Below are positions 29,440 to 41,530 of a stretch of DNA of 64,000 nucleotides, in pieces (position 1 is the stretch's first letter; the number at the start of each line of letters is the position of its first letter). The DNA is taken from contig NC_054689.1 in assembly GCF_011074885.1 (NCBI RefSeq), positions 248,001-312,000 of the forward strand, read 5' to 3'. The translations under genes and the position numbers were made by a program. A model generated the notes under the pieces. That model had not been told where the DNA came from. It saw nothing but the letters and a program-made list of their open reading frames with translations, and searched no databases. The stretch comes from Brettanomyces bruxellensis (Eukaryota > Ascomycota > Pichiomycetes > Pichiales > Pichiaceae).

Positions 29440-32400
29440 ATGGCTGACCAATCCCAGCAATTGCTTGGAGTGCTAGATGCTTTACTGGAGCAGACATCTA
29501 ATGGCAAGGATCAGGACTCCAAATCACTGAATGCACTTCTTGGAACTGTTCTTCCGTCATATTGCGGGCGTAGCCTTGATCCTGAAGAAGTGAAGGTGGT
29601 GCTTAAGATTTTTCAAGCATTCAGGCTTTTACTTACTAGAAACCCATCTTTAATGATAGAAAATGAGACATATAAGAAGTTACTCTCAGAGATCAAGGTC
29701 TTTTATGATTCAATGAAATATCCAAAAGAGATCTCACGGGCTGCTAGTGCAACTTTAGTCCAGGCAATTGCTACTTCTTTCCCTGGTGGGAAACTCCGAA
29801 ACAACAAATATTTGATCGCTATTCGGGATGATCTTCTAGAAACTCTTGAACGGAATCTTTCCACTTTACTTCGGAGCGTAGTTAACTCGAATAACAGCTC
29901 CGATACATCGAGGGATGGAAGTAAAGGTGAAGTGTTGTCATTAGCTGATTTAGCCAAGGCCAACGACAGAAAGCTATCTATTCTCAGTGTATCTGTATGG
30001 ATACTTCAGGTGCTTCTGGATCAATCATTGGAAAACGTGTTTCTTCTACATTTGAAATATTCAATGCTATTGGATAATCTAGTACGGCGACTTTGGTTTT
30101 GCATGGACAATATTGTTATCAATTTGAATCTCAACACAGACGAAAACCAGAAATCAGAGTCACTTGTGGAAATTGATCCGTCGCAAACAACCATCCCATT
30201 AGTGAGTTCTAAAGTTGATCATCTATATTCCATTCTTCTTGCTTCAACAATAAGCCATGCCTATAACAATGAGGATGCCTCTTTGGCTCCATTAACCCTT
30301 GCAATAGCTCAGTGCAAGCAACTTCTTGGATGGCCATTATTAAAGAAGTTTCAATCATTACAAGTGACACTTGCTTCATCTATTTTGAAACTTTTGGTTA
30401 GGTGTGTTCGTACTGGCTGCAGCTCGTATTTTGTAAACAAAATGAGAAATCAACTCACCAGTTTTTCCTTAAGATACTTGGAAACAAAGGAGATTCACTC
30501 AGATCTTCAAACTGCAACATGTCTTCTTGTTGTGTTATGCTGCAGAGTATCGGGCTCTGTAGACACAGACTCGGGACATTTTGAAAGACTTCTTCAAAGA
30601 GCAGTTAAACCATTCGTGATTGCCAGACTTGAAAGTTTGAGGGAGTTTTCCCTACGCTCTCTTCATATCGGAACCGATGAACTTATGATAGATTACGCTC
30701 TCAAGTTAACTGATGGCACTAGTTTCATTTTTTTACTCGGAAAGTATTCACATCTCAATTTGTTAAAAGACGTGAAAGCCTCTGGGGATACGGTTACCAA
30801 GCAAAACACAAGGATCAGCTTGGCAAGATGGATTCATTTGCTAAATGTAAAGCTTACGAAAGACCCCAAGGTCATCTTATCATCGAATATTGGAAAGTTG
30901 TATCTTGCCAATGCTCTTGGAACATTTATCTGCATATTGCACGGCGATTATGACTTTTCGCATAACTGCTGCAGTAATTGTGATTCTTACATGCACCAGG
31001 AGTTCTACATAGATGGTCGAATACAGAAAGATAGACAGGCTATTGCTCTTGAACCGTCGGCTTCTTTGGTATATGGAATACTATTAAAATTCTTTATCGA
31101 TGGTACAAATGCTGTTGATCCAATCATTTCAGTCACGGTTTTAAACTCTCTTATTAAGCTCTTTGGGACGTTTGCCGCTCCCGTATTGTCTAAAGAAGCA
31201 TCTCTTTGGGCGTATATCCAAAAGTGCTTTGTAAGTGGGGTCCGTGAAATAAGGCTTCTATCTGTTAAGCTATTGCCTGTTCTGTTATATGACGCACCGG
31301 AAGATGTATATAACGAAAACTTTGATGCTATAATGGGACTGCTCAACTCTTTCAAGCCAACAAGGCAAAACCAATATTTATTTGAAGGTATTATTATGGC
31401 GTGGGGTGAATTGCTTATTATATCTAGATTGGATTCCCGTTTTTATGTGCTTCTCAATCCATTGATTCAGTTTATGGGTGACACCGATGAGTTTAGATCA
31501 AATTTGGCCTTACATGAGGTGAGAATAGTCGCATCAACTAAGAGGATGACTCCATGGAAGTTAGTTGAGCCGTTTATTCCATTAATTAGCTGCGATCTTA
31601 TCAAAAAAAGAACAACAAATCCGGGGTTATTATCAACATTTTGTCAATGTATTAGAATGGATACAGTTGCATTCTTGTCTAGGACTCAGGAGTTTACAGT
31701 CCCTAGATTTATTCAGTACTTTGATGATGATCATATTGGATTTTTGGCTCGTAGTTTGAGAAAAACGAGAACTCAGTTGGTGCTTTCTAATATTGACAAA
31801 GTTCTTGCAATACTTCTTATATCGGAGCCAGAAGTTTCCCCGAAAAAAATCATGAACATACTTGGAATATACGTCCAGAAATACAAGGGTCTGGACTTAC
31901 GATCTACGATATGCAACGTGAACATATTAAACCTTATATGGGAACTTCTTTGCCTATACAACTGTACAGATGATGTTCTGAAACGACTAAAATCTGCAAT
32001 ACTTTATATCTGCATTGAGCGTCATGGTGAGCCAACAGCAGATATATCAAAGGAACAAGAAGCCCAATTTTTTGATTCAGAGATGAGTTTCATGGTTTTA
32101 GGAATTGCGCAGCACTTTTCGGATATTATTCATAACAACAGAGGAAGCAAGCCTTTTCTCGAAAAAGTCCAAGCCATAAGAGCTGTGAGATGCCTTGCAG
32201 AAATATCACAAAGCTTTGAGACATGTCTTTCCCAAATTATGACATGTCTCCAAATAGCATTAGAATCTCCAGAGTTGCAGTATGAATGCTTAGAGTGCTT
32301 GAGCGTTTTAATCTCCCACCTAGGTTATTCCGAACTTTCAATAATACTGGACCTTATAATATCGTATCTGATTCAGAAGTATCCATCTTTCAATAAGCAG

Positions 32401-35400
32401 TGTCGTGAGATTTCTAAGAAAATACTGAGCGACATTTTTGGTAAGGATCCTTTATTTAATAAGGAGCACCCTTCGTATGTCTACTCTTTGGCATCTGCCC
32501 ATGCTGACTTGAGTGACATAATCAACAAGGACAGCCATATAGCGAAGAATTTAAACGTTGGAGGAATTTTAAAAGAGTTTACCATTAGGTTGCAGTCCGA
32601 AAACAAATGGGTTCTTCTTCAGGTTTTGGAAGACCTAATGAAATTTTTGAAGGTGAGGCAGATGGATTTACAGAAATCCGATATCACTGATAGCAGATTT
32701 TCAGGGCGGTTTTCCTTGTTAATAGCCAATATCTTAAGGGCTTCAAATAGATTTTCTGGAAAGAGTATGGAAATAGCAAAACAATGCTCTTCTGTGTTGG
32801 GAATCATCGGTGCATTAGACTTTTCAAAGTTTGGCTCATTCTTTCAAAAAAGGAGGAAGAATCCTATATTGGCTACAAATCTCACAAAGAGGAAAGAGGT
32901 ATTTGTGTTTTCTGCTTACTTATTCAACAACTACTTAGTGAAGTGCTTTGTTGCTTCTACAGATCCCCAGAAGCAACTTTTTCTTGCCTATGCAATGCAA
33001 CAAATCCTCAAATATTTGAAGATTGATTATGAAAAGATAAATGAAGCGGCTTCGACGGAACAAATCTTTTGGTTATGGTTAAACAACTTATCACAGACCG
33101 TTTTGAGACCTTTGTTGAATTCAAAGTATCAAAAAAGTGCAGGAAAATGGAAAGAGCTAGATTATCCAACCTATAATAAAAAGAAGCAACACTCCAAGTG
33201 GCTGATCGATTTAACTGAGGATTTGTTACACGAGGCTTCTCATAATAGAAAAATGCCGGAAGCTGCCCGCAAAATATTTGGAATTTGCATAGATGTTGTC
33301 AGAGGCCAGGATTTAAGTATTTCCGAATTTCTTCTTCCATATGTTTCATTACTGTTGGTGGTTTATGGAGATAATAAGGTGTATGCAAACATAGAAACGG
33401 AAATCGATGCTGTTTTAAATGTCGATCCTGATGAGATGGTCAGCGATTCAAGTGTTGAAAGTCTAAAATCGTGTTACAGAACTGTCTTTTCCGTTATTGA
33501 TTACTTTAGAGAATGGGTTGCAGAGCAAAAGAAGAAGAAAAGACACTCACAGACTGGAAGGATGTACGAGGAAAGCAAGAAAGTTGAGCAATTTTTAGCT
33601 AACATTCCACCAGAACTTCTTGCAAAGCGTACTGCTCAGTGTAATTCATATGAGCGTGCAATCTTTAATCTTGAACAAAGTTATCAGATGGATAAATTAA
33701 GCAAAAAGGATTTCTTTGGAACCATCAGACATATGTACTCAGCCATTGATGATTTGGATGCACTTCAAGGTGTTTTGAAGAAATTTTCAACAGATACACT
33801 TGATGATAAATTGCTTCAATTTCAATACAGTGAAGATTGGAAAATTACACACGAATCGCTTGCGGCAATTGCCGACTCAGATTATGACAAAAGTGCAATC
33901 AATCATTCTGCACGTATTACATCTCTTCTAAAAGCCCTTGATGATCATTGTGAGTATGGTAAGGTTTTGCTTGAATTGAGGAAATATGAGGATTTGATGA
34001 TGAACAGTGATACTATCGACTCAAAAGAATTGTTTTTATGCGGACTCCAGTCTTCAATATTTACGGGAAAGCTTGATGAACTGTCGAAATGGGTTGGATA
34101 CTCAGAAAAGACTACATCAATATTGTCTGCGGGTTCAGATTTATCTATATCTTATGAATTTGCCCAGGCGCTTCTTAGTCTACACGCAAATAACATTCCC
34201 GACTGTCAGAGTCATATTTCTAAGGCATCATCGAATCTAGGTATTGCACTTTCTGTTTCTAAAGGTATTTCACATACAAAGATATCGAACTACATGGTTC
34301 TCCTTCACTGCCTCTATGACTTTAGCATTATTGCATCAATTAAACCAGGACAGGCTCTTGAATCAAGTAAAAAACTTTTAGAGTACAGAGAGAGGAATGC
34401 GGTCAAAGATTTCAGAACACAGTGGAAAATACATTCGATAAAAAGAACCATAGAGATGCTTCATCCAGTTCCAGAAGTTCAAAAACAGTTGGGTGACACT
34501 TTGGTGAAGAGTTCACAGATTCTTCGTGAGGCAGGTAGACTAGATCTTGCAACCAAGAGTATTACGCATGCACTCACAATGGGAATGAACAATCCTACAG
34601 TTAACTTTGAATTTGCACAATTACTGTGGGCCCAAGGAGAACATAGGCAGGCTTTACAGATACTAAACACAGTTTTAGATCAGAACAAGAATCCAAAAAT
34701 GCAATTAAAATATACACACTGGCTGGAGAGCTCTGGAAATGGAAGCTCAGATGAGATAGTAAATGGCTATAAATCTGCGGCTGCAGCAAAAAGTTTGGAA
34801 GAATGTGGTAGAGCGCATTATTACCTTGGAAGATATTACAACAAACTTCTTGATGCCCAGGCTATCGAGACACCAGGGCTTAAAAAGTTAGAAAAGGACT
34901 TCTATGGTGATTTGGAATACAAGGTGATCAAGGCATATATGCGTTCTGCATCCTTTTCGGATGAGTACTTATTTGAAGTTCTACCCAAGGCTGTTACAAT
35001 TTGGTTGGACTATATGTCAAAGTACAGAGACACCAAGCTTTTGAGATCCTATTCAACCGAGATAATTATGGCCAAACGGAAAGACAACTACAGTAGTATA
35101 TTGAAGTTTATTAATGCCTGTGTGAAGGGAGAAATTGATACTTACAAATGGTATACCGTTTTGTCGCAGCTTATTTCGCGTATGGTTCATGGCGACCACA
35201 AGACAGAGAACTTGATCCTAAATATCATTCTGGAACTTGCCAAGAAGTATCCGGAAGTCATACTGTACTCTGTGTATTCACAAGTCCAATCCAACTCACC
35301 TGAGCGGACCAGAAGAGGAAAGCAGCTTTTTAATGCACTTGAGAACGGTGGAAATAAAGAGTTATCGGTTCATGTACATGAGGCTTATGAGCTTTTGGAA

Positions 35401-36684
35401 GGATTCAAAGGTTTATGCCAGGCAAAACCATCCAGAGCTCTTCGTGGAAAGTTGAACCTTTGGGATGATTTACATTTTTCATTCAAAAGAGACACTGAAT
35501 GTCATTCCCTTGCACTTCCAATCAGGCGTAATTTCGACCAGCTACACTCCCCTGTGACATCCGTCGAGCAAGGCTCGGTTGTGCATCACAGACAAATGAA
35601 GTTTGTGACATTCTTTAAGTTTGAAAAAAATGTAACCATTGTTGACTCGATGCAGAAGCCAAGGCGGATTTATGTTATTGGAACAGACTTGAAAATGTAC
35701 AGCATATTGTGCAAGCCAAACGATGATTTGCGGAAGGATGGAAAGCTAATGGAGTTTGCTACAGTTATGGACAGGCTTTTGCAGAATGACTTTGAATCAG
35801 AAAAACGCAACTTGTCTATTACATCGTATGCGGTTGTGCCGCTCAATGAGAGCATGGGACTGATTGAGATGGTTGATAATGTGAGGACGATTCGAGACAT
35901 CATGCTCGCCTATCTTCAGTTACAAGGGCGCAGGTTCGACTTCGGGAAAGTGAAAAGTTTACTTGGAGACCCATTCATGGCCTTGGAGGATAAGCTGCGC
36001 AATTTCAAGAAGCTCAAGGAGATGTATCAACCTGTCTTACAGATCTGGTTTGCCGACCGATTCCCAAATCCGGTCAACTGGTATGAGGCTCGTAACAGAT
36101 ACACTAGATCGTGTGCCGTTATGTCAATTGTGGGCTACTTGTTAGGTATGGGTGACCGTCACGGGGATAACATACTATTGAACGAACTTACGGGACAAAT
36201 TTTACATGTTGATTTTGACTGTCTTTTTGATAAAGGCAAGAAGCTTCGTGTTCCGGAACGAGTTCCGTTTAGACTGACGCAGAATATGACTGCTGCCATG
36301 GGTGTAAACGGGTATGAAGGTACATTTAGGAGGACCTGTGAAGTCACAATGAGACTTATAAGACAGAATGAAAACACACTCATGAATATATTGGAGACGT
36401 TTCTCTATGACCCGATTCTAGACTGGAAGAAGTCCTCGAAGAAGCGTAAACCAGGCGAGCATAATGCAGGTGCAGGTAATGCCAAATTGCAGCCCCAGGT
36501 TGCGATGAATACCATTCGTAGAAAGATTAAAGGTATTCTTGATCCGAGGGATTTGGATACCGGTGCAAAGGATAGTGGAGGACTCTCTGTTTCAGTTAAT
36601 GCCCAGGTAGAGGCAGTGATACAGCAGGCAACGTCAGAGGAAAATCTTGCACAAATGTATGTCGGATGGATGCCGTTCTTATAG
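29440..36684 (+). CDS. MEC1: Mec1/ATR checkpoint kinase (PIKK family)
   Basis: Essential PI3-kinase-related protein kinase of the DNA-damage and replication checkpoints; with its partner Ddc2 it acts on RPA-coated single-stranded DNA. The 2414-residue product consists of a long HEAT-type helical solenoid (about 1-1450), a FAT region (about 1450-2010), the kinase domain (about 2070-2345) and a C-terminal FATC. Catalytic-loop residues are seen in MGDRHGDNILL (about 2237) and the metal-binding motif in HVDFDCLFDKG (about 2255). The FATC ends in AQMYVGWMPFL, which is characteristic of Mec1/ATR, not Tel1 or Tor. S. cerevisiae Mec1 is 2368 residues. The ATG at 29440 is the first in frame. The gene converges on SPT16 with only 101 bp between the stops. 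Confidence 0.96.
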   Translation: MADQSQQLLGVLDALLEQTSNGKDQDSKSLNALLGTVLPSYCGRSLDPEEVKVVLKIFQAFRLLLTRNPSLMIENETYKKLLSEIKVFYDSMKYPKEISRAASATLVQAIATSFPGGKLRNNKYLIAIRDDLLETLERNLSTLLRSVVNSNNSSDTSRDGSKGEVLSLADLAKANDRKLSILSVSVWILQVLLDQSLENVFLLHLKYSMLLDNLVRRLWFCMDNIVINLNLNTDENQKSESLVEIDPSQTTIPLVSSKVDHLYSILLASTISHAYNNEDASLAPLTLAIAQCKQLLGWPLLKKFQSLQVTLASSILKLLVRCVRTGCSSYFVNKMRNQLTSFSLRYLETKEIHSDLQTATCLLVVLCCRVSGSVDTDSGHFERLLQRAVKPFVIARLESLREFSLRSLHIGTDELMIDYALKLTDGTSFIFLLGKYSHLNLLKDVKASGDTVTKQNTRISLARWIHLLNVKLTKDPKVILSSNIGKLYLANALGTFICILHGDYDFSHNCCSNCDSYMHQEFYIDGRIQKDRQAIALEPSASLVYGILLKFFIDGTNAVDPIISVTVLNSLIKLFGTFAAPVLSKEASLWAYIQKCFVSGVREIRLLSVKLLPVLLYDAPEDVYNENFDAIMGLLNSFKPTRQNQYLFEGIIMAWGELLIISRLDSRFYVLLNPLIQFMGDTDEFRSNLALHEVRIVASTKRMTPWKLVEPFIPLISCDLIKKRTTNPGLLSTFCQCIRMDTVAFLSRTQEFTVPRFIQYFDDDHIGFLARSLRKTRTQLVLSNIDKVLAILLISEPEVSPKKIMNILGIYVQKYKGLDLRSTICNVNILNLIWELLCLYNCTDDVLKRLKSAILYICIERHGEPTADISKEQEAQFFDSEMSFMVLGIAQHFSDIIHNNRGSKPFLEKVQAIRAVRCLAEISQSFETCLSQIMTCLQIALESPELQYECLECLSVLISHLGYSELSIILDLIISYLIQKYPSFNKQCREISKKILSDIFGKDPLFNKEHPSYVYSLASAHADLSDIINKDSHIAKNLNVGGILKEFTIRLQSENKWVLLQVLEDLMKFLKVRQMDLQKSDITDSRFSGRFSLLIANILRASNRFSGKSMEIAKQCSSVLGIIGALDFSKFGSFFQKRRKNPILATNLTKRKEVFVFSAYLFNNYLVKCFVASTDPQKQLFLAYAMQQILKYLKIDYEKINEAASTEQIFWLWLNNLSQTVLRPLLNSKYQKSAGKWKELDYPTYNKKKQHSKWLIDLTEDLLHEASHNRKMPEAARKIFGICIDVVRGQDLSISEFLLPYVSLLLVVYGDNKVYANIETEIDAVLNVDPDEMVSDSSVESLKSCYRTVFSVIDYFREWVAEQKKKKRHSQTGRMYEESKKVEQFLANIPPELLAKRTAQCNSYERAIFNLEQSYQMDKLSKKDFFGTIRHMYSAIDDLDALQGVLKKFSTDTLDDKLLQFQYSEDWKITHESLAAIADSDYDKSAINHSARITSLLKALDDHCEYGKVLLELRKYEDLMMNSDTIDSKELFLCGLQSSIFTGKLDELSKWVGYSEKTTSILSAGSDLSISYEFAQALLSLHANNIPDCQSHISKASSNLGIALSVSKGISHTKISNYMVLLHCLYDFSIIASIKPGQALESSKKLLEYRERNAVKDFRTQWKIHSIKRTIEMLHPVPEVQKQLGDTLVKSSQILREAGRLDLATKSITHALTMGMNNPTVNFEFAQLLWAQGEHRQALQILNTVLDQNKNPKMQLKYTHWLESSGNGSSDEIVNGYKSAAAAKSLEECGRAHYYLGRYYNKLLDAQAIETPGLKKLEKDFYGDLEYKVIKAYMRSASFSDEYLFEVLPKAVTIWLDYMSKYRDTKLLRSYSTEIIMAKRKDNYSSILKFINACVKGEIDTYKWYTVLSQLISRMVHGDHKTENLILNIILELAKKYPEVILYSVYSQVQSNSPERTRRGKQLFNALENGGNKELSVHVHEAYELLEGFKGLCQAKPSRALRGKLNLWDDLHFSFKRDTECHSLALPIRRNFDQLHSPVTSVEQGSVVHHRQMKFVTFFKFEKNVTIVDSMQKPRRIYVIGTDLKMYSILCKPNDDLRKDGKLMEFATVMDRLLQNDFESEKRNLSITSYAVVPLNESMGLIEMVDNVRTIRDIMLAYLQLQGRRFDFGKVKSLLGDPFMALEDKLRNFKKLKEMYQPVLQIWFADRFPNPVNWYEARNRYTRSCAVMSIVGYLLGMGDRHGDNILLNELTGQILHVDFDCLFDKGKKLRVPERVPFRLTQNMTAAMGVNGYEGTFRRTCEVTMRLIRQNENTLMNILETFLYDPILDWKKSSKKRKPGEHNAGAGNAKLQPQVAMNTIRRKIKGILDPRDLDTGAKDSGGLSVSVNAQVEAVIQQATSEENLAQMYVGWMPFL

Positions 36685-36785
36685 TGATATATATAGCTAA
36701 CGATTTCACGAAACAAAATACAAACAGTAAAATTATAGATACAGCTAACAGTATAGAAGACATACGCATACGTATGAACAGCAAA

Positions 36786-39700
36786 TCAATCATCATAGAT
36801 ATCGTTGGAATCCTCAGTGTCCTCGTCAAAGTCATCATCATCATCTTCAGCGGCATCGGACAGATCAGGGTCATCTTGCTGATCATCATCAAATTCCTCA
36901 TCATCGTCATCTTCCGGCTCTGTATCCGTAGGAGTAAAGTCCGAAGCAGCATCACTCTCGTTATCCTCACTTTCAGAGTCGCTATCACTGGCAAGGAAGG
37001 ACCAACCTCCGTCGACAAAGAATTGGTAAGGGTCTGCCTGAATAGTCTTCATGATGGTTGGCCAGTTCAAGTTAACAGCACCCTCGCTGAATGGAATATC
37101 AACGTCTGTAAGCCATGCCTTGACATCTTCAAGAGACTCCATAGGAATGGTGGAAACATGAACCACGGACTTGTTGAGATCCTTGAACACAAACACCAGA
37201 TCGAAGTTCTTGAGGCCAAACTGGACTCTCTCAAGGTGTGCAATTTCCACCTCCTCTAGGGTGATAACCAAGAACGGAAGATCAACCAATTGCACGAGGC
37301 AATCTCTTGTCGGAATACACAAAACGGCAGATCTCGATGGAACACCTTGGAATCCAAGCTCCCGGAAGGGAACATCAAGATCAACCACACCATGTGAGGC
37401 ATCTGCAATGTGCTCTGCAAACTTTTTAAACTCTCTGTCAAGAGCTGCACGTCTTCTACGCTCTTCCTGCTCCTGCTCCAACTCATCCTCATCTCCGTAT
37501 CTGTATTTTCTTCTCCGTCCGCCAGTCTCGTCAATCGAAGCATCCGTGGCCTCCCGATAAAACTGCACATTGTACGTCTTCTTTTTACCAATCATGAGAG
37601 GAGTCTTCAAGTTGCAGTGGATGATCACAAGCAACTCACCCTTGCACGACTGGAAAAAGAGGTGCTTAATGTTCGAGAAAAGAACATCCACCCTCTGGTC
37701 TCCTCTTCCAAACGACTGGTACCTAATACCATTCTGGTGGATCGAAACATAACCGGCAGATCTTTTGGAATCAGGTGTAGGCCGGATATACACGTTATCC
37801 AATCTTCTTGGACGTCCGATCTCGATCAAAGATGCCTGTGTGACAACATCAGCCATCTCCTTTTTTTCTGTGTCTCTTTTCACAGCTTCTTTCTTCATTT
37901 CCGCAATCCTCTTCAGAACCTCTGTCATCCTTGCACCATCCTTGGATCTGAATGTCAGACTTCTGATGAACTGTTTATCGTCACCTGGCTCGTAAGGTAG
38001 CTCCGTACGGCGAGAGGACGATAAACCTGGAAAGTTGAAGTTAAGTCTCAACAGGGTGTATTCTCCCTCCTCGCTCTTCGATCCATTCTTGTACGCATTA
38101 ATGTGGAAAGGAACTGGCCGTCCACTTATGGGAAGAATGATAGTTTGGTTCTTGGAATCGATGTGAATCTTCAAGTCTCGCACGTTATTCGGAATCTGGG
38201 TTTCCCGAACATACGACTCGTACTTCTTGAACACAACTTTATCCTCAGGTCCGGCGTTTGCATCCTCCGGTTTGAATCTCTCCAGACCTTCCTTCTGTCT
38301 TCTTTCATGTAGCTCCTTCTGTATTTCTTTCTGGATTTGTAGTTGCTCCTCCTCCGAACTTTTCTGCTCAGCCCTCATTTTTGCTCTCATAACACGACTG
38401 CTTGCCATGCTGCTGTATTTGCCATCATTCCGACGCTTAGCCTCACCCTTCACCCTGACACCATTCTCTTGCTTCACGGGTTTCGCACCTGATTCTTCCT
38501 CACCATCAGTCTCGAAATAAAACGAGACATCCTTTCTCAAGCGAGGAGAGTCCGTCAAAATGATTGGCTCCTCACCAGTGACACGAATGGTGTCTGCAAT
38601 CATCAAACCGTAATCGCCATACTTGTCATCGTGGAGATCGTGCAATCCTAAGACAAGATTCACAACCGAGCCTTCGTTAATACGGCGGCCATTCTTTGGA
38701 CTGATCACACCGTTTGAATCTCTGAAGTCAATACCGATTAGCGAACCCATGTTCTTGACAAAATGATCATCAAGGTCCGGTCTCTCCTTCTTAATGTAAT
38801 CGGTGATCCGTTTGTAGATCTCACTGGCAATAGCACCATCACGCATCATTCCAAACGTTCTGCTTTGCAACCGTAGCAAGAACTCGTAGTTCTTTTCCAT
38901 GTCCTTAGAAGGTGCAATCAAAAACGAACGTGTGACGTTGGAACAGTAACTCTTGTACCGCATACCCAGTGAGGACATAATAACGTGACCTCCCAACTTA
39001 TCGTTGTTCGATTCCACAGAAAACTTCAACTGATACTTGCCGTTACTCTGTACAATGGGCTTGTAGCACCAATCCAAGTTGTTGAGGTCAAAGTTTGCAC
39101 CAAGACGCTTCATTGCCCTGTCTGTTTCCATCCTTTGGAAAAATTTCGTGTCATCAATCTTATTCTCGACACGATCCACCAACTGGGAGTTGGTGACATT
39201 AAGATCCTCATCTACTATCTTACTCATTTCATCTGTGAAGTAAGTCATCATGTTGGTAGAGGCACGTGAGGCGATACGCAAACTACGCTGCTCTTCCTCA
39301 TCCTTCAGTTCCAAAGTCTTGGAAACGCCAATTGAGGCATCCACCAAGTCAAACTGTGCTTTAGCCTCATCCCAAATGGGTTGCCACTCGTCCATAAACT
39401 TGCCCTTGTAGTTATCACGAGGCAAGATTCCAACTTTCTTGCCGTTCTCCTGTATTTGCTCGAGAAATTCATGGAATAACTTCTTGTTGTGCTCAGGATC
39501 TTTATTTCTTCCCAATATCTTCATGGTATAACTGCCGTTTGGACTTGACTTCAACGGGTTCAGATACCTCGCCTTACCAACAGATGTAACCACAATAACC
39601 TTCTTGGCAGTTATATAAATACCAGTTGCAGGGAACTCATATCCCAAAAGCCAGGTATGTAGGATGGTGGATTTCTGATATGGATTGTAATCATCACTCG

Positions 39701-39818
39701 ATCCAACCATTATCAAAAGACCATTGACAGACCGGAAGTACTCTGAAGTCGAAATATTCTTCTGCAAAAGATGCAACCTCCTTCTGAAGGTTGCCTGATC
39801 AATTTTAACCTCAGTCAT
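36786..39818 (-). CDS. SPT16: FACT histone-chaperone subunit Spt16
   Basis: Large subunit of FACT, which with Pob3 disassembles and reassembles nucleosomes during transcription and replication. The 1010-residue product has an N-terminal aminopeptidase-P-like domain (about 1-440, with the Spt16-typical [20 protein letters not shown]). A basic and acidic linker of about 60 residues follows, then the dimerisation and middle PH-like domains (about 530-920, with [19 protein letters not shown]). The highly acidic Asp/Glu/Ser tail (about 930-1010) is the H2A-H2B binding segment. S. cerevisiae Spt16 is 1035 residues. The start is the first ATG and fits the family N terminus. Confidence 0.96.
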   Translation of the reverse strand: MTEVKIDQATFRRRLHLLQKNISTSEYFRSVNGLLIMVGSSDDYNPYQKSTILHTWLLGYEFPATGIYITAKKVIVVTSVGKARYLNPLKSSPNGSYTMKILGRNKDPEHNKKLFHEFLEQIQENGKKVGILPRDNYKGKFMDEWQPIWDEAKAQFDLVDASIGVSKTLELKDEEEQRSLRIASRASTNMMTYFTDEMSKIVDEDLNVTNSQLVDRVENKIDDTKFFQRMETDRAMKRLGANFDLNNLDWCYKPIVQSNGKYQLKFSVESNNDKLGGHVIMSSLGMRYKSYCSNVTRSFLIAPSKDMEKNYEFLLRLQSRTFGMMRDGAIASEIYKRITDYIKKERPDLDDHFVKNMGSLIGIDFRDSNGVISPKNGRRINEGSVVNLVLGLHDLHDDKYGDYGLMIADTIRVTGEEPIILTDSPRLRKDVSFYFETDGEEESGAKPVKQENGVRVKGEAKRRNDGKYSSMASSRVMRAKMRAEQKSSEEEQLQIQKEIQKELHERRQKEGLERFKPEDANAGPEDKVVFKKYESYVRETQIPNNVRDLKIHIDSKNQTIILPISGRPVPFHINAYKNGSKSEEGEYTLLRLNFNFPGLSSSRRTELPYEPGDDKQFIRSLTFRSKDGARMTEVLKRIAEMKKEAVKRDTEKKEMADVVTQASLIEIGRPRRLDNVYIRPTPDSKRSAGYVSIHQNGIRYQSFGRGDQRVDVLFSNIKHLFFQSCKGELLVIIHCNLKTPLMIGKKKTYNVQFYREATDASIDETGGRRRKYRYGDEDELEQEQEERRRRAALDREFKKFAEHIADASHGVVDLDVPFRELGFQGVPSRSAVLCIPTRDCLVQLVDLPFLVITLEEVEIAHLERVQFGLKNFDLVFVFKDLNKSVVHVSTIPMESLEDVKAWLTDVDIPFSEGAVNLNWPTIMKTIQADPYQFFVDGGWSFLASDSDSESEDNESDAASDFTPTDTEPEDDDDEEFDDDQQDDPDLSDAAEDDDDDFDEDTEDSNDIYDD

Positions 39819-40867
39819 GCTAGTTTTAACCCTTTACTGATGGGCAAATAAATGATACCGGTAAAACAATTAAAAAGGTCCACGTTTCTTAGTTTCCCAA
39901 TGTATAATTTCACTAGCCAGTACACAAATCAGCGTTACTGTCTGACAATGCAAAATGTGAAGAGGCAGATATTCAAAATATGTGCTCAATCACCAAGTGA
40001 AAGATTTACGTGTACGAAACAGAAGGAAAAACCTACTGATCAAAGCATATAGAACAGTTTGAGCAAGTGGTGGTTAAGTGGCTATAGGTAGCTAGGCGTC
40101 GCGAAAAATTGGATACGTTAAAAAAAAAAGGGAGAGAAAAAATTAACCCGGGTGAAGAAAGAAGCACATAATATTTCTTTAGGAGACGCGTGAAATAGTA
40201 CAAATTATATGAGTTGCCTGCATCGCATGGATGTTAACATATTTCAAAGGAAAGAGAAGATAAACGTGTTATGTGATTAAGACATTGAAATATTATTCTA
40301 GGAGACCACAAAAAATCAGTACGCTGATCAGACAAATGCTAACATATATTTGAATGGGGTATTAATAGAATACGTGTAGTGAAAACATGCGTATAGAGAA
40401 TGCTAAAAAATAGGCAATATTATGTATGGAGGAGCTTAAAGATGCGGTTCTCTAATAATGCGGTCTAGATACTAAGCTAGAACTGAAATTTGGTGGGGAG
40501 TGAATGATTTCAAACAAGTACCAAAATTTCGTATACAAAAATGTAAGCGAGCCATTTAATGCCCAATAGTCGATAGAAGTACATGTATACATAGGAGGGA
40601 GAAATTTTATTTATGCTTAGAGTAAGAAACCAAGCGCGAAGCAAGAAAAAAATAAATAAGGAGAAAAAAAAAAATAAAAAAAACCCATCTTGCGAAGGAT
40701 GTAGAGATCATTCGTATCAGTCCAACTACAGGAACATTCTATCTGAGAACATTCAATTTAAAAATTCAAGCGACGACTTCAAAGAAAGCATCACTGCCAA
40801 ACATTATTTGCTCTTATTTACCAGCACATTATCATTAGTACGATCTGATCTCAAACAATTAGTAACT
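39819..40867. other. Divergent region SPT16 / YPT31
   Basis: 1.05 kb between divergent genes. It is AT-rich and has an MCB-like ACGCGT near 40188-40193. The final 255 bp (from the ATG at 40613) are open and in frame with YPT31, but they encode a Lys/Asn-rich stretch with no Rab similarity. I treat this as 5' leader. Confidence 0.55.
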
Positions 40868-41530
40868 ATGGCTGATACCGCAGACGACTACTCGTATGAC
40901 TACGAGTATCTTTTCAAAATTGTCTTGATTGGAGATTCCAGTGTTGGAAAGACCAACCTCCTTTCGCGATTCACCAGAGATGAGTTCAATCCAGACTCAA
41001 GAGCCACTATCGGAGTTGAATTTGCAACTAGGACACTCGAGATAAACGGTAAACGAATTAAAGCACAAATATGGGATACTGCTGGACAAGAGCGGTACAG
41101 AGCAATTACAGCAGCCTATTATAGAGGAGCTGTTGGTGCCTTGGTTGTCTATGATATCTCGAATTCGGATTCATACGAATCTGTGTCCAGATGGCTTAAG
41201 GAAATGAAAGAACATGCAGATGCAAATATTGTCATTGCCTTAGTTGGAAATAAATCTGATTTGGAACACCTGAGGGCAGTTCCAACAGAAGAGGCAAGAA
41301 ACTTTGCTGCTGAACATAATTTGCTATTTACTGAGGCTTCTGCCTTAAATGCCGACAATGTCGAGTTCACGTTCCACCAGTTAATCAAGAGTATATACGA
41401 TATGGTCTCGAAGAGAAAATTCGACATGGATGAAAATGGAGTTGCGAACAAGGATCTCAATAGCAAGACAATCACACTCACGCCGGCACCTAAGGATAAG
41501 AAGGTTTCCAAGAACTCGAATTGCTGCTAA
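40868..41530 (+). CDS. YPT31: Rab11-type GTPase Ypt31/Ypt32
   Basis: Small GTPase of the late Golgi and recycling pathway. From the ATG at 40868 the product is 220 residues, close to the 223 of S. cerevisiae Ypt31. All G motifs are present: the P-loop GDSSVGKT, switch I TIGVEF, the G3 motif WDTAGQE, the G4 motif NKSD, and a G5-type EASAL. The C terminus ends in Cys-Cys, the double geranylgeranylation site. The frame is open for a further 85 codons upstream to an ATG at 40613. That extension is Lys-rich and would give a Rab with an unprecedented N terminus, so I use the internal ATG. CTG at 41270 encodes a leucine conserved in Rab11 proteins. The gene converges with CHZ1 exactly as YER031C and YER030W do. 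Confidence 0.95.
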   Translation: MADTADDYSYDYEYLFKIVLIGDSSVGKTNLLSRFTRDEFNPDSRATIGVEFATRTLEINGKRIKAQIWDTAGQERYRAITAAYYRGAVGALVVYDISNSDSYESVSRWLKEMKEHADANIVIALVGNKSDLEHLRAVPTEEARNFAAEHNLLFTEASALNADNVEFTFHQLIKSIYDMVSKRKFDMDENGVANKDLNSKTITLTPAPKDKKVSKNSNCC

